Notes: generated by a model not told the origin, from the letters alone. A stretch of 64,000 bases of DNA from Bacteroidota bacterium (GCA_947479755.1 CANKAM010000004.1:1-64000), one strand, 5' to 3'; positions 1 to 10,072 are shown, counted from the first letter of the stretch. A program made the numbers and translations.

Positions 1-20
1 CAAATACGTTTTCCATAAAA

Positions 21-1202
21 TCAAATGATAAATGCTTTAATAAAATAAGAAATGGCCATGCCTAAAAAATTTGCTGTTGCAAGTCCAACAAGTGCAGTAG
101 TAAGTCCAGAAACAACAATATCTCTGTTCTTCAAAACACTTGCCACAGGACCGATAAATGCAGGTCCGAAAATTCCTGCAGTTGATGTGATTAACACAGT
201 ATCAGCATCAATTTTAAAAATCCATGCAAGCAGGAAGTGAATCAATATTGAAAAGGTCATAACACACGCTACAAAACCAAATACTTCAGGACTGGAGTTT
301 ATCAGTTCACTGAAATTAGACAACGAGCCTATTCCGAGACAAAATATGAGTAAAAAATATTCGCCCAACTCATAGGTTTTAGGCAGTGTGCGGATTGTAA
401 GAGAAAATGAACAAGCTATTCCAAGTGATGTAATTCCGAATAAAATCAAGGGTCCTGTGAATTCATTGATGGCTTGTTCAGGAGTTCCTGTCCATCGTAA
501 AACAATTTTACCAAGTTCTGAAATGCCGAAACTTGATCCGATAGTTGCCGCAGAAATCAATACAGCAATTCCGAAATATTTGAGCAATTGCATTTTGGTG
601 TGGTTGCGATTTTGTGCATAGTGGAATGTACTTTCCCTGTCTGTGGTTTCAATTCGTCTGAATGAAGGAAGGAATTGCAACAACAGTTTTTGGGCAACTG
701 TCATCAGCAATAATAAATAGATACCGCTCATTACCACATCACTTGCATTCAGTAAAATAAATATCTCATGCTTTACACCCAGCGAAAGACCGATAGCAGC
801 CATGTTTGCAGTGCCGCCAATATAAACGCCACTCAACATTCCGGCTAATTTCCAGATGTCGGTTATTTGTCCATTGAAGATGTAGGTTGAAATAATTGCG
901 CTAAAAAAAACACCAATAACAGCAAGCGAGTATGAGAATACAGCTTTGCCAGCATATTTTATCCAACCCATAAAATCGGTGGAAAGCAGCAGTAACGAAA
1001 TAGCAACAAGAATGGCAACTTCGTAAGTGGTTTTTGAAATCTCTTTATTGATTTCGAAAAAATTATTGTTGCCCAGCAAAAAACCAACAGCATAACAAAT
1101 CACCACCGGACCAACAAGACCGGCAATTTTATTGCGCTTTACCAACTCAGCTACCACAGCAGGAAAGGCAAGCATAAATATGATTTGAATAATTGAACTC
1201 AA
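21..1202 (-). CDS. DUF819 family integral membrane protein
   Basis: A 393-residue, strongly hydrophobic protein with about ten predicted membrane segments and a short charged loop near residues 185-200. The sequence resembles the DUF819 (YjcL-like) family, whose transport substrate is not established. The start is a TTG only 3 bp beyond the hemE stop codon; the first ATG, nine codons later, would cut into the first membrane helix, so TTG is preferred. It is very probably cotranscribed behind hemE, although no functional link between the two is known. Nothing looks truncated. Confidence 0.8.
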   Translation of the reverse strand: MSSIIQIIFMLAFPAVVAELVKRNKIAGLVGPVVICYAVGFLLGNNNFFEINKEISKTTYEVAILVAISLLLLSTDFMGWIKYAGKAVFSYSLAVIGVFFSAIISTYIFNGQITDIWKLAGMLSGVYIGGTANMAAIGLSLGVKHEIFILLNASDVVMSGIYLLLLMTVAQKLLLQFLPSFRRIETTDRESTFHYAQNRNHTKMQLLKYFGIAVLISAATIGSSFGISELGKIVLRWTGTPEQAINEFTGPLILFGITSLGIACSFSLTIRTLPKTYELGEYFLLIFCLGIGSLSNFSELINSSPEVFGFVACVMTFSILIHFLLAWIFKIDADTVLITSTAGIFGPAFIGPVASVLKNRDIVVSGLTTALVGLATANFLGMAISYFIKAFII

Positions 1203-1205
1203 ACT

Positions 1206-2231
1206 TTAGAATCTAAACTCTTTAACTGTATCTACAAAGCATCGAACTTTATCTTTTTCAATATCCGGATACAACCCGTGACCAAGGTTAGCTATGTGTT
1301 TTTGCGGACCAAAAGCAAGCAACATTTTTTCTGTCTCAGTTTTAATCGTCTTGAAATCGGAGTACAATAAACAGGGGTCCATATTGCCTTGCAAAGTCAT
1401 TTTATTTCCAATCAATGCGCGGCTTTCATCAATCTCCATATTCCAGTCCAAACCGATCACATTACAGTTGAGTTTACTCATTTCTTCACGTGCGAAGAAT
1501 GCACCTTTTGCAAAAACAGTAAGCGGAACTCCGTTAATGGCATCACAAATCTGTGCAATGTATTTCAGTGAAAACTCACGGTATTGTTCAGGACTGAGTA
1601 TTCCTGCCCAACTATCAAACAGCTGCAACATATCCGCACCTGCTTCAATTTGTGCTTTCAGGTAATTGATTGTTGATGCAGTAATTTTCTCCAGTAAACT
1701 ATGAGAAAGCGCAGGATTGGTATAAAGCATTTTCTTGGCTACTGAAAAAGTCTTGGAGCCTTTTCCTTCAATCATGTAAGAGAAAATTGTCCAGGGTGCT
1801 CCTGCAAAACCTATCAAGGGAACTCGCCCGTTCAATTCTTTTTTAGTGAGTTTGATTGCGTCTAAAACATAATGTAGATCTGCACCTTCCGCAATTCTCA
1901 ACTTATCTACATCACTTTGAGAATGTACTGTATTTTCGAACCATGGCCCTTTGCTTTCTACCATCTGGTAGGGCAAACCCATTGCTTCAGGGATAACAAG
2001 AATATCAGAGAATATTATTGCTGCATCCACACCCAGAATATCAACGGGCTGAATGGTTACCTCACAAGCAAACTCAGGGCTTTCTACCAACTCTTTGAAG
2101 CCGCCTAACTTAGAACGCACTTCGCGGTATTCAGGTAATATACGCCCTGCCTGACGCATGAGCCAAACAGGAGTGCGCTCGGTTTTTTCGCCACGGGCAG
2201 CACGAAGAATTAAATCGTTTTGTAAAATCAT
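1206..2231 (-). CDS. hemE: uroporphyrinogen decarboxylase
   Basis: Cytoplasmic heme-pathway enzyme that decarboxylates the four acetate side chains of uroporphyrinogen III to give coproporphyrinogen III. The 341-residue product has the family length and motifs: the arginine-rich N-terminus with MRQAGR at residues 25-30, [13 protein letters not shown] near 73-85 containing the catalytic Asp, and GFAGAPWT at 141-148. The open frame runs 31 codons further upstream, but that stretch is encoded by a dispersed intergenic repeat and is not conserved family sequence, so the ATG at 2231 is chosen. Divergent from the YdeI-like gene and followed after 3 bp by the DUF819 gene. Confidence 0.95.
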   Translation of the reverse strand: MILQNDLILRAARGEKTERTPVWLMRQAGRILPEYREVRSKLGGFKELVESPEFACEVTIQPVDILGVDAAIIFSDILVIPEAMGLPYQMVESKGPWFENTVHSQSDVDKLRIAEGADLHYVLDAIKLTKKELNGRVPLIGFAGAPWTIFSYMIEGKGSKTFSVAKKMLYTNPALSHSLLEKITASTINYLKAQIEAGADMLQLFDSWAGILSPEQYREFSLKYIAQICDAINGVPLTVFAKGAFFAREEMSKLNCNVIGLDWNMEIDESRALIGNKMTLQGNMDPCLLYSDFKTIKTETEKMLLAFGPQKHIANLGHGLYPDIEKDKVRCFVDTVKEFRF

Positions 2232-2253
2232 GGGTGCGAAGATAGGAAAGAGA

Positions 2254-2322
2254 GTCGATAGTCCACAGACCATAGTCCATAGTAGCAGCCCAACCGTGGA
2301 CTGTCGACTATGGACTGTGGAC
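2254..2322. repeat. degenerate ctatggac-type dispersed repeat
   Basis: Two arms built from units of the type gtcgatagtccacagacc and gtggactgtcgactatgg lie as imperfect inverted copies in the spacer between hemE and the YdeI-like gene. Related copies occur at 3826-3856 and 11507-11521. The element supplies the spurious 31-codon extension of the hemE reading frame. Confidence 0.75.
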
Positions 2323-2344
2323 AAAAAAAACTACGTTTGCAATC

Positions 2345-2854
2345 ATGATTCAATTCAACTGTTTAATAGAACGCTTTGGCGAACAAGGTGAAAAAACCGG
2401 CTGGACATATATTCTTATTCCTTCTGAAAAAGCACAGTTGCTGAAGTCGGGCAATAAAAAATCATTTCGTGTAAAAGGAAAATTAGATAACGTTTCCATA
2501 AAACAAGTTGCGCTGTTGCCAATGGGCGAAGGTGATTTCATTATGGCTTTAAAAAAAGAATTGCTGAAAAAACTCGGCAGACGCAAAGGCGAAACACTTT
2601 CAGTGCAATTAGAAGAAGATAAAAGCGAGAAAATACTTTCTGCTGATTTAATGGAGTGCCTGGCCGATGATAAAGAGGCCATGACAAACTTTAATAAACT
2701 TTCACCTTCGCACCAACACTATTACAGCAACTGGATTGAGAGCGCCAAAACTCCTGAAACAAAAGTAAAACGCATTGCACAGGCGCTGAACGGACTTGCA
2801 AAAGGCTTTCATTACGGGGAGATGATTCGGGATTTGAAAAACAGTGGGCAGTAA
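2345..2854 (+). CDS. DUF1905 / YdeI-OmpD-associated family protein
   Basis: A 169-residue protein with two modules. Residues about 5-95 match the DUF1905 pattern (small beta-barrel; note FRVKGKLDNVSIKQVALLPMG). Residues about 108-165 match the YdeI/OmpD-associated (bacteriocin-protection) helical domain, with FNKLSPSHQHYYSNWIESAK and ETKVKRIAQAL. The family is common in Bacteroidota and its biochemical role is unknown. The last codons run into a cagtaagcagtagacag-type repeat. It is divergent from hemE and 61 bp upstream of the MetF-type gene. Confidence 0.8.
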   Translation: MIQFNCLIERFGEQGEKTGWTYILIPSEKAQLLKSGNKKSFRVKGKLDNVSIKQVALLPMGEGDFIMALKKELLKKLGRRKGETLSVQLEEDKSEKILSADLMECLADDKEAMTNFNKLSPSHQHYYSNWIESAKTPETKVKRIAQALNGLAKGFHYGEMIRDLKNSGQ

Positions 2855-2915
2855 GCAGTAGACAGAGCTTACTAGTTAATGAAACACAAATCAAATCAAA
2901 TCGTTCAAAGTTGTC

Positions 2916-3797
2916 ATGAGAATTATTGAACTACTTAAAAACAAAACTGGTCCCACTATTTCGTTTGAAACCCTGCCACCGAAAACACCCAAGGGATGGG
3001 AAAACATTGATAACACTCTAGATGAGCTGGTATTGCTTAAACCCGATTTTTTTACAGTAACTTTTGGTGCAGGAGGAAAAAGAAGAGATGGATCTCTTGA
3101 AATGTTTGACAAAATAAAAAAGCAGCGCAGACAGGAATTGGTTGCACATATTTCCGGTTACGGACTGGGGCCTGATGATTTACTATCTGTGATGGATAAT
3201 TTTAAAAACTCAGGAATAGAAAATATTTTAGTAATCCGTGGAGACAAGCCTGAAACAGAGGGTTTTGAACCTCATCTTCAAAGCCTGAATTATGCCACTG
3301 AAATGATTAGTTTTATAAAACCAAAATATGATTTTTGCATTGGTGCTGCGGCTTACCCCGAAGGTCATATTGAAGCCAGTAGTTTAGAAAAAGACATGGA
3401 TTACCTGAAAATGAAAGAAGATAATGGTGCTGAATTTATTATCTGCAATTATTTTTATAACAACCGTTATTATTTTGATTTTATGGAACGGTGTCAAGCT
3501 CGGAATATCAAAATCCCAATTCTTGCAGGGGTTATGCCAATATACAGTGTTAAGATGCTATATATATTAGCAGAAATATGTGGCGCTACTGTAACGGATG
3601 AAATAAAAGAGGATCTTGCCAAAATTCCAGCTGATGACCAAAACGCATTGAATGAATTTGGAATAAAATTCGCAACGGAGAAATGCACCGAGCTTATTAA
3701 AGCGGGTGTTAAGGGTTTACATTTTTATACCATGGATAGATTTGTTTCGGTTAAGGCAATACTGACTGAACTTAGGAAAGGTGGTTTGTTAGAATAA
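2916..3797 (+). CDS. metF: methylenetetrahydrofolate reductase
   Basis: FAD enzyme reducing 5,10-methylenetetrahydrofolate to 5-methyltetrahydrofolate, the methyl donor for methionine synthesis. The 293-residue length fits bacterial MetF. Visible family motifs are SFETLPPKTPKG near residue 16 with the catalytic-type Glu, DFFTVTFGAGG near 44, NILVIRGDKPE near 100, and the C-terminal KGLHFYTMDR. No methionine-synthesis gene is adjacent. A strong terminator hairpin follows the stop codon at once, so transcription probably ends here, convergent with the acyl-CoA dehydrogenase gene. Confidence 0.93.
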   Translation: MRIIELLKNKTGPTISFETLPPKTPKGWENIDNTLDELVLLKPDFFTVTFGAGGKRRDGSLEMFDKIKKQRRQELVAHISGYGLGPDDLLSVMDNFKNSGIENILVIRGDKPETEGFEPHLQSLNYATEMISFIKPKYDFCIGAAAYPEGHIEASSLEKDMDYLKMKEDNGAEFIICNYFYNNRYYFDFMERCQARNIKIPILAGVMPIYSVKMLYILAEICGATVTDEIKEDLAKIPADDQNALNEFGIKFATEKCTELIKAGVKGLHFYTMDRFVSVKAILTELRKGGLLE

Positions 3798-3825
3798 AAA
3801 AGCCCTTCATTGCTAAAGGGCTTTT
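3798..3825 (+). terminator. intrinsic terminator after metF
   Basis: Perfect 10-bp stem aaaagccctt / aagggctttt with an 8-base loop, ending in a T run. It begins on the base after the metF stop. Because the arms carry A and T runs it could also stop leftward transcripts. Confidence 0.85.
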
Positions 3826-3856
3826 ACTATGGACTATGGTCTATCGACCATGGACT
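3826..3856. repeat. ctatggac-type dispersed repeat, second copy
   Basis: Units actatggactatggt and ctatcgaccatggact, the same family as 2254-2322, fill the gap between the metF terminator and the end of the acyl-CoA dehydrogenase gene. Confidence 0.7.
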
Positions 3857-3859
3857 CTA

Positions 3860-5656
3860 TTAAAACGGATAAGCATTCGCTTCCACAATTCTTGCAGCAA
3901 CTCTTCTGCGTGCATCTTTGGTGTTAAGCGGATTTACTTTTGTAAAACGTTTCAAGCCCATCAACATCATGCGTTGTTCATCACCTGAAGCATATGAATT
4001 TACAGCATTTTTACCGGCAACGTTAATGCGGTCAGCAGCATCGTTAATGTAAACACGCATCATGTCTAAACGCTCTGCACATGCAGTTTCGCCTTGCAGG
4101 CTCACCAGTTTCTCGGTGCGCAACAATACAGATTCTGCGGTGTAAACATCAATCAGCATATCGGCAATGTTCATCAATACTTCCTGTTCTTTTGATAATT
4201 CCATCATCAGTTTTTGAACCGCTGAACCGGCAACCATCAAAGCCGCTTTTTTGAAGTTTTTGATGTATTTCTTTTCAGCAGCAAACAGTGTATCATCTTC
4301 GCCACCAAAATCAGGAATTGACATCAGTTCACCTGCTACTTTAGTTGCAGGGCCCATCAAGTCAAGTTCACCTTTCATTGCTTTTTTCAACATCATGTCA
4401 ACGGTAAGCATACGGTTGATTTCATTAGTTCCTTCAAAAATACGGTTGATACGTGCATCGCGGTAAGCGCGGTCCATAGGTGCTTCTGCGCTAAAACCCA
4501 TTCCGCCATAAATCTGCACACCTTCATCCACTGAATAATCCAATACTTCAGAACCATGCACTTTCAAAATAGCACACTCCACTGCATAGGCTTCTGTGCC
4601 TTTCAGTTTTGCTTTTCCTTCTTCCATTCCACCGGCAATAAGATCGTTGATAGCATTTTCAATATCCTGAGTAGCGCGGTAGGTAGCTGATTCAGAAGCA
4701 TAGATACGTGTTGCCATCTCCGCTAATTTATAGCGGATAGCTCCGTATTTTGCAATCGGGCGACCGAATTGTTCGCGCTCATTTGCATATTTCACGGCTG
4801 TAGTTACAGCATTTTTTGAACCACCAACTGCTGCAGCAGCTAATTTTATCCTTCCGATGTTCAGAATATTTACGGCAATTTTAAAACCGTTCTCTCTTGT
4901 GGAAAGCAGGTTTTCAACCGGCACTTCGCAGTTATTGAAAAACACCTGACGCGTTGAAGAACCTTTGATACCCATTTTCTTTTCTTCGGCATTCAAGGTA
5001 ATTCCACCGTAGTTTTTCTCAACGATAAAAGCACTCAGGTTTTTATCATCATCAATTTTTGCAAACACAATAAAAAGGTCGGCAAAACCTGCGTTGGTAA
5101 TCCACATTTTTTGTCCATTGATAATCCATTTCTTTCCGTCATCAGAAAGTTTAGCTTTTGTTTTTCCTGAGTTTGCATCAGAACCTGAACTTGGTTCAGT
5201 CAAAGCATAAGAAGCTTTCCACTCACCTGTTGCCAGTAGTGGAAGATACTTAGCTTTTTGTTCTGCATTACCATAATAAAGAATTGGTAATGTTCCAATA
5301 CCGGTGTGCGCTGATAAAGCAACAGAGAACGAATGTCCGCCACCTGTAGCTTCAGTCAGCAACATTCCTGTTGCAAAGTCTTTTCCGAAACCTCCGTATT
5401 CCTCAGGAACACTAACACCCAGCAAACCAAGTTCACCGGCTTTAGTAACCAGTTCGGGCATCAGGTCAGGGTTTTTCATTGAATCGATTTCATCCAGACG
5501 GGTAGCTACATTAGCAGCAATAAAATCGGTGCAGGATTTAGCAATCATCCGTTGCTCTTCGTCAAACTGTTCAGGAATAAATACGTCCTGTGCATCAGTG
5601 TCTTTTACCAGCCACTCGCCTCCTTTAAGCGCGGCTTTTTTTGTTGTTGTTTCCAT
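3860..5656 (-). CDS. acyl-CoA dehydrogenase (long form)
   Basis: FAD-dependent first step of fatty acid beta-oxidation (acyl-CoA to trans-2-enoyl-CoA). The 598-residue product has the standard dehydrogenase core (N-terminal helical domain from about residue 20; FAD/substrate motif YALTEPSSGSDA and MWITNAG near 150-190; C-terminal YGGMGFSAEAPMDRAYRDAR followed by IFEGTNEI with the catalytic Glu) plus an extra helical C-terminal domain of roughly 170 residues, as in the long Bacteroidota enzymes. The open frame extends upstream, but METTTKKAALKGG at 5656 is the first methionine after the intergenic repeat and is chosen as the start. It lies 41 bp behind the thiolase and is the last gene of the marR-led operon. 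Confidence 0.93.
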   Translation of the reverse strand: METTTKKAALKGGEWLVKDTDAQDVFIPEQFDEEQRMIAKSCTDFIAANVATRLDEIDSMKNPDLMPELVTKAGELGLLGVSVPEEYGGFGKDFATGMLLTEATGGGHSFSVALSAHTGIGTLPILYYGNAEQKAKYLPLLATGEWKASYALTEPSSGSDANSGKTKAKLSDDGKKWIINGQKMWITNAGFADLFIVFAKIDDDKNLSAFIVEKNYGGITLNAEEKKMGIKGSSTRQVFFNNCEVPVENLLSTRENGFKIAVNILNIGRIKLAAAAVGGSKNAVTTAVKYANEREQFGRPIAKYGAIRYKLAEMATRIYASESATYRATQDIENAINDLIAGGMEEGKAKLKGTEAYAVECAILKVHGSEVLDYSVDEGVQIYGGMGFSAEAPMDRAYRDARINRIFEGTNEINRMLTVDMMLKKAMKGELDLMGPATKVAGELMSIPDFGGEDDTLFAAEKKYIKNFKKAALMVAGSAVQKLMMELSKEQEVLMNIADMLIDVYTAESVLLRTEKLVSLQGETACAERLDMMRVYINDAADRINVAGKNAVNSYASGDEQRMMLMGLKRFTKVNPLNTKDARRRVAARIVEANAYPF

Positions 5657-5660
5657 TGTT

Positions 5661-5700
5661 AATTTTAGATTTGAGATGTTAGATATTAGGTTTAAGATTA
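5661..5700. repeat. degenerate ttagat-type intergenic repeat
   Basis: Four imperfect units (tttagatttgaga, tgttagatattagg, tttaagattaa) between the thiolase stop and the dehydrogenase start. It looks like a separate family of the same short, degenerate, gene-proximal tandem repeats seen elsewhere in the window. Confidence 0.5.
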
Positions 5701-6879
5701 ATTCAATAATTCGAAGATACCTGCAGCACCTTGTCCTGTTCCAACGCACATGGTAACCATTCCGTATTTCTGTTTGCGTGCGCGCATTTCATTAAAAAGT
5801 TGCACTGAAAGTTTTGCTCCTGTGCAACCAAGCGGGTGTCCAAGTGCAATGGCGCCACCATTTACGTTTACCAAATCAGGATTAATTCCCAATGTGCGGA
5901 CAACAGCTAATGATTGAGAAGCAAACGCTTCATTCAATTCAAACTGCTCGATGTCTTGCAATTTCATTCCTGCTTTTTTAAGTGCTACCGGAATTGCTTC
6001 AATCGGGCCAACACCCATTACGCGCGGCTCTATGCCTGCAACACCGTAAGAAACCAAGCGTGCAATTGGTTCAACATTTAGTTTTTTCAACATTTCTTTA
6101 GAAACGATTAATACAAAAGCCGCTCCGTCTGAAGTCTGTGATGAGTTTCCGGCAGTTACCGAACCTTTAATATGAAACACCGGTTTCAATTTTGCCAATG
6201 CTTCAATGGTGCTTGCGCGTGGACCTTCATCCGTATCAACAATGTATTCTTTCTCTTTACGTTTCTCCTGTTCATCCAGGTAAACCTGCTTTACTTTAAT
6301 CGGAACAATGCCTTCTTTAAACTTTCCTTCTTTGATTGCTGCCAAGGCTTTGTTCTGTGAATTAAGGGCAAAGATGTCCTGATCTTCGCGTGAGATTTTA
6401 TATTCTTTCGCAACCGCTTCAGCAGTGAGACCCATTCCCCAATACCAGTCAGGATTATTTTTAGAAATATCATAATTCGGAGCAACTTTCCAGCCACCAA
6501 AAGGGATTGGGCTCATGGTCTCCACACCACCTGCAATAATACACTCGTTCAAGCCTGTGCTTATTTTTGCTGCTGCAATAGCAATAGTTTCCAAGCCAGA
6601 AGAGCAATAACGGTTTACAGTCATTCCCGGAACTTTAACAGAATTCAATCCCATTAAAGAAACCATCCTTCCGATATTCAATCCCTGTTCTGCCTCTGGT
6701 GTGGCATTACCGACAATCACATCGTCAATCCATTCTTTGTCAAGCGTTGGAACTGATGCTGCAAGGTGACGGATTACATCCGCTGCCAGATCATCAGGGC
6801 GTGTGAAACGAAAAAGTCCGCGGGGGGCTTTGCCTACAGCCGTTCTGTATCCGGCTACTATGTATGCTTCTAATTTCAT
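5698..6879 (-). CDS. acetyl-CoA acyltransferase (3-ketoacyl-CoA thiolase)
   Basis: Degradative thiolase that cleaves 3-ketoacyl-CoA with CoA to release acetyl-CoA, the last step of each beta-oxidation turn. At 393 residues it has the normal thiolase length. The nucleophilic cysteine is Cys92 in NRYCSSGLE, the active-site histidine is His348 in [12 protein letters not shown], and the second catalytic cysteine is Cys378 in [15 protein letters not shown] and the GG-rich C-terminal motifs are intact. It sits between the MORN gene (19 bp) and the acyl-CoA dehydrogenase (41 bp), so the three are probably one transcript. FadA-type is more likely than the biosynthetic acetoacetyl-CoA type because of the operon partners. 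Confidence 0.93.
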   Translation of the reverse strand: MKLEAYIVAGYRTAVGKAPRGLFRFTRPDDLAADVIRHLAASVPTLDKEWIDDVIVGNATPEAEQGLNIGRMVSLMGLNSVKVPGMTVNRYCSSGLETIAIAAAKISTGLNECIIAGGVETMSPIPFGGWKVAPNYDISKNNPDWYWGMGLTAEAVAKEYKISREDQDIFALNSQNKALAAIKEGKFKEGIVPIKVKQVYLDEQEKRKEKEYIVDTDEGPRASTIEALAKLKPVFHIKGSVTAGNSSQTSDGAAFVLIVSKEMLKKLNVEPIARLVSYGVAGIEPRVMGVGPIEAIPVALKKAGMKLQDIEQFELNEAFASQSLAVVRTLGINPDLVNVNGGAIALGHPLGCTGAKLSVQLFNEMRARKQKYGMVTMCVGTGQGAAGIFELLN

Positions 6880-6898
6880 TGTTTAGTGTGTTAAAGTG

Positions 6899-7576
6899 TT
6901 AATGTGGTATGTTGTTCGATTTTTGAATTTGCTGGTTTTGTTGCTGAAATCTTTTCTGCAAACTTTCCTGGCTTTCTTTTACTTCTTTGTCCTGTTGTTT
7001 TAAATCGTCATGGTTTACCGGCATTCCGTTTTGCATAATTAATAACCCTGCATCTCCGTAAACATAGGTATCTACCAACTCGCCTTTTGCATTGTAATGT
7101 TTCCATTCTCCTGTTTTGAATCCTTTGTTGTAACGACCTTCTGATTTCATCTCACCCGTTACAATATGGTAGTAAGTCCACTTACCATGTCGTTTTCCAT
7201 AACTGTAAAATCCCTCTATTTTGATGTCACCGGAATAATAGTAAAGACGGTATTCCCCATCTTTTTTTCCCTCAAAATATTCGGCTACTTCTTTTACTGT
7301 TCCGTTGTGCGGAAAATAGATAGTGGCCATACCGTGCTTAACATCGTGGCTGTAATTTACTTCAGCAATTAATGTATGTGTATAGGAATAGAATTTCCAA
7401 AGTCCGATTTTGCGCTCGTATTCATCACGCAAATTGCGGTGTTTACCACCAAAGGGCATGTATTGCGGACGCTCCTCATAAGCAGGACGCAGATCAGGGT
7501 CACTTTTCTGCGACAGGCTTACCAGCGGTGCTATGAGCAACGAAATCAATGTTATTATTTTAAAAGTTCTATTCAT
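6899..7576 (-). CDS. secreted MORN-repeat / YwqK-like protein
   Basis: A 225-residue protein with a signal peptide (residues 1-22, hydrophobic core ITLISLLIAPLVSLS) followed by a series of about 24-residue units of the type G-x-Y-x-x-G-x-x-x-G-x-W-x-Y-Y. Examples are EVAEYFEGKKDGEYRLYYYS, KIEGFYSYGKRHGKWTYYH and KSEGRYNKGFKTGEWKHYN. This is the MORN-like repeat of the YwqK antitoxin-type family. The C-terminus is Gln/Lys-rich and probably disordered. It is embedded in the fatty-acid operon between the FadN-like gene and the thiolase. Its role there is unknown, and no toxin partner is visible. Confidence 0.8.
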   Translation of the reverse strand: MNRTFKIITLISLLIAPLVSLSQKSDPDLRPAYEERPQYMPFGGKHRNLRDEYERKIGLWKFYSYTHTLIAEVNYSHDVKHGMATIYFPHNGTVKEVAEYFEGKKDGEYRLYYYSGDIKIEGFYSYGKRHGKWTYYHIVTGEMKSEGRYNKGFKTGEWKHYNAKGELVDTYVYGDAGLLIMQNGMPVNHDDLKQQDKEVKESQESLQKRFQQQNQQIQKSNNIPH

Positions 7577-7618
7577 TAAGTAGTTCAGTCATCCGCCAAA
7601 GGCGGAGAATTGAACGTA

Positions 7619-10072
7619 TTAGTTTCTCAAAGGTTTGCCCGAAGTAAGTATGCTCTGCATACGCTCCAATGTTTTCTTTTCACCGCACAGCGACAGGAAT
7701 ACCTGACGCTCCATATCCAAGAGGTATTGCTCGCTTACTTCAGTTGGTTCACTCAGGTCACCACCGCAAAGTGCGTACGCAAATTTGTCGGAGATAAGTC
7801 TGTCGTATTCTGAGATATAACCGCCTGAAACCATGCTGTATGCACCTGCTGCAAACATTCCTAATCCCTGCTTACCAAGGACTTTTATGTCTTTGCGTTT
7901 TGCAGGCATGGTGTAGCCTTTATCAAACAACTCAATTACAGAGCGTTTTGCATCTGCAATTCTGCGGTCGGGGTTCATGGATATTTCATCAATGCCTTTG
8001 CGGTAAATGCCCATTTCAAAAGCTTCAGCAGCTGAAGTAGCCACTTTTGCCATTCCGATAGTGAGGTAACGCTCTTTCAATTGGTTTAAAAGAATTCCTT
8101 CTTTTACGTATTCATCAGAAGCACGCAGTGCAAATTCTTTTGTTCCGCCACCTGCAGGAATTAATCCAACTCCGAACTCAACCAAACCTGTGTATGTTTC
8201 AGCAGCAGCTTGAACTTTATCGGCATGGAGTGCAATTTCGCATCCACCCCCTAAAGCCAATCCGTGAGGTGCAACTACAACAGGAATAGAAGAATAACGA
8301 ACACGCATCATCGTATTCTGGAAAGCGCGAACCGCCATATCCAACTCATCCCACTCTTGCTCAATGGCAAGCATGAATATCATTCCAAGGTTGGCACCGG
8401 CAGAGAAGTTTTCTCCGTTGTTTGCCACCACCAAACCTTTGTAGCCTTTCTCGGCAAGGTCAATTGCTTTGTTAATACCTTCAATTACTTCACCACCGAT
8501 TGCATTCATTTTGGTATGGAATTCCAAATTCAAAACTCCATCGCCAATATCAAAAATGGTAGTTCCTGAATTACCCCATACTTTAGAAGTGTTGCGGATA
8601 TTTTCAAGGATGATGAAGTTTTCTGCACCCGGAATTGCTTTGTATGATTTAGAAGGAATATCCCAGTATTTCTTTATTCCGTTTTCTAATTTATAGAAGG
8701 ATGTTGCACCTGTGGCCAACATATCGTAAACCCAAGCGGCAGGTTTTTGTCCTGTTGCTTCCATTGCTTTTGCTGTTTCGGCAACACCAACGGCATCCCA
8801 AGATTCGAAAGGACCCAATTGCCATCCGAAACCGGCACGTAACGCATCATCAATCTTATAAAGCTCATCTGAAATTTCGGGAACGCGGTTAGAAACGTAT
8901 TGGAAATTCGTATAAAAAGCTTTGCGGTAAAAATCACCGGCTTTGTCTTTTCCGGCAATTAATACTTTGTAGCGTTTGCGCAAATCATCAATTGGTTTTG
9001 CTGCTTCCAATGTTGCGAACTTCACTTTTGGTGATGGTTTGTATTCCATCGTTTTCAGGTCAAGCTCCAGAATTTCTTTTTTGCCATCAGCGCTTTTCAC
9101 TTGTTTGAAAAAACCTTGTCCGGTTTTTGAACCGAGCCAATTATTCTCCACCATTTTAGAGATGTAGCCGGGAAGAGTGAATGAAGCACGGGCTTCGTCA
9201 TCAGGGCAATTATCTTTTAAACCGTTGGCAACGTGAACGAGTGTATCCAGACCCACAACATCACAGGTGCGGAAGGTTGCTGACTTGGCGCGACCCAAAG
9301 TTGTACCTGTCATTTTATCCACCTCAGATGGGGTTAAGCCCATTTCTTCAACGAGGTGGAAGAGCGACATAATAGAAGCCACCCCTATGCGGTTAGCGAT
9401 AAAGGCAGGAGTGTCTTTGCAAAGAACTGTTGTTTTTCCAAGGAATTTATCTCCGTATTCCATCAGGAAGTCAACAACCGTTTTGTCGGCTTTAGGAGTT
9501 GGGATAATCTCCAACAAACGCAGGTAACGCGGAGGATTGAAGAAGTGTGTTCCGCAGAAATGTTTCTGGAAATCATCGCTTCTGCCTTCGGTCATTAAAT
9601 GAATTGGAATGCCGGAAGTATTAGAAGTAATCAATGAACCCGGCTTACGGAATTTCTCTACTTTCTCGAATACCAGTTTCTTGATATCGAGGCGCTCCAC
9701 CACTACTTCGATTACCCAATCGCTGTCGGCAATGTCTTTCATGTTATCATCAAAGTTACCGGTGGTGATAAGTTTTGCAGAAGACTTTTTATAGATAGGT
9801 GACGGGTTTGATTTCAGGGCAAAAGCAAGGGCATCATTTACGATGCGGTTGCGCACGCCTTTATTTTCAACGGTGAGGCCTTTTGCTTTTTCGGTATCGT
9901 TGGGTTCGCGGGGAACAATGTCTAACAACAATACCGGCAGACCGATGTTGGCGAAGTGAAGGGCGATGCGTGAACCCATTACACCTGAACCGAGAACGGT
10001 TACTTTTTTAATGGTGCGCGGGGCGGTAGTTACTGCTTTTGCTGTTGTTGGTTGTTGAAGTGTTGCTTCCAT
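7619..10072 (-). CDS. 3-hydroxyacyl-CoA dehydrogenase / enoyl-CoA hydratase fusion (FadN-like)
   Basis: Bifunctional beta-oxidation enzyme of 817 residues: hydration of enoyl-CoA and NAD-dependent oxidation of 3-hydroxyacyl-CoA. Domain order is dehydrogenase first, as in FadN. The NAD-binding fold starts near residue 22 with VTVLGSGVMGSRIALHFA, the active-site region SNTSGIP and HFFNPPRYLRLLEIIP lies near 150-195, a second dehydrogenase C-terminal domain follows, and the crotonase domain is at about 510-720 with FSAGANLG and GLALGGGCEIALHADK. The order is opposite to E. coli FadB. First enzyme gene after marR (53 bp); the MORN, thiolase and dehydrogenase genes follow. A separate electron-transfer flavoprotein is not in the window. 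Confidence 0.92.
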   Translation of the reverse strand: MEATLQQPTTAKAVTTAPRTIKKVTVLGSGVMGSRIALHFANIGLPVLLLDIVPREPNDTEKAKGLTVENKGVRNRIVNDALAFALKSNPSPIYKKSSAKLITTGNFDDNMKDIADSDWVIEVVVERLDIKKLVFEKVEKFRKPGSLITSNTSGIPIHLMTEGRSDDFQKHFCGTHFFNPPRYLRLLEIIPTPKADKTVVDFLMEYGDKFLGKTTVLCKDTPAFIANRIGVASIMSLFHLVEEMGLTPSEVDKMTGTTLGRAKSATFRTCDVVGLDTLVHVANGLKDNCPDDEARASFTLPGYISKMVENNWLGSKTGQGFFKQVKSADGKKEILELDLKTMEYKPSPKVKFATLEAAKPIDDLRKRYKVLIAGKDKAGDFYRKAFYTNFQYVSNRVPEISDELYKIDDALRAGFGWQLGPFESWDAVGVAETAKAMEATGQKPAAWVYDMLATGATSFYKLENGIKKYWDIPSKSYKAIPGAENFIILENIRNTSKVWGNSGTTIFDIGDGVLNLEFHTKMNAIGGEVIEGINKAIDLAEKGYKGLVVANNGENFSAGANLGMIFMLAIEQEWDELDMAVRAFQNTMMRVRYSSIPVVVAPHGLALGGGCEIALHADKVQAAAETYTGLVEFGVGLIPAGGGTKEFALRASDEYVKEGILLNQLKERYLTIGMAKVATSAAEAFEMGIYRKGIDEISMNPDRRIADAKRSVIELFDKGYTMPAKRKDIKVLGKQGLGMFAAGAYSMVSGGYISEYDRLISDKFAYALCGGDLSEPTEVSEQYLLDMERQVFLSLCGEKKTLERMQSILTSGKPLRN

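Noticed and set aside
2232-2324. 31-residue N-terminal extension of hemE
   Set aside because: Encoded by a dispersed repeat and absent from the family; the ATG at 2231 restores normal length.
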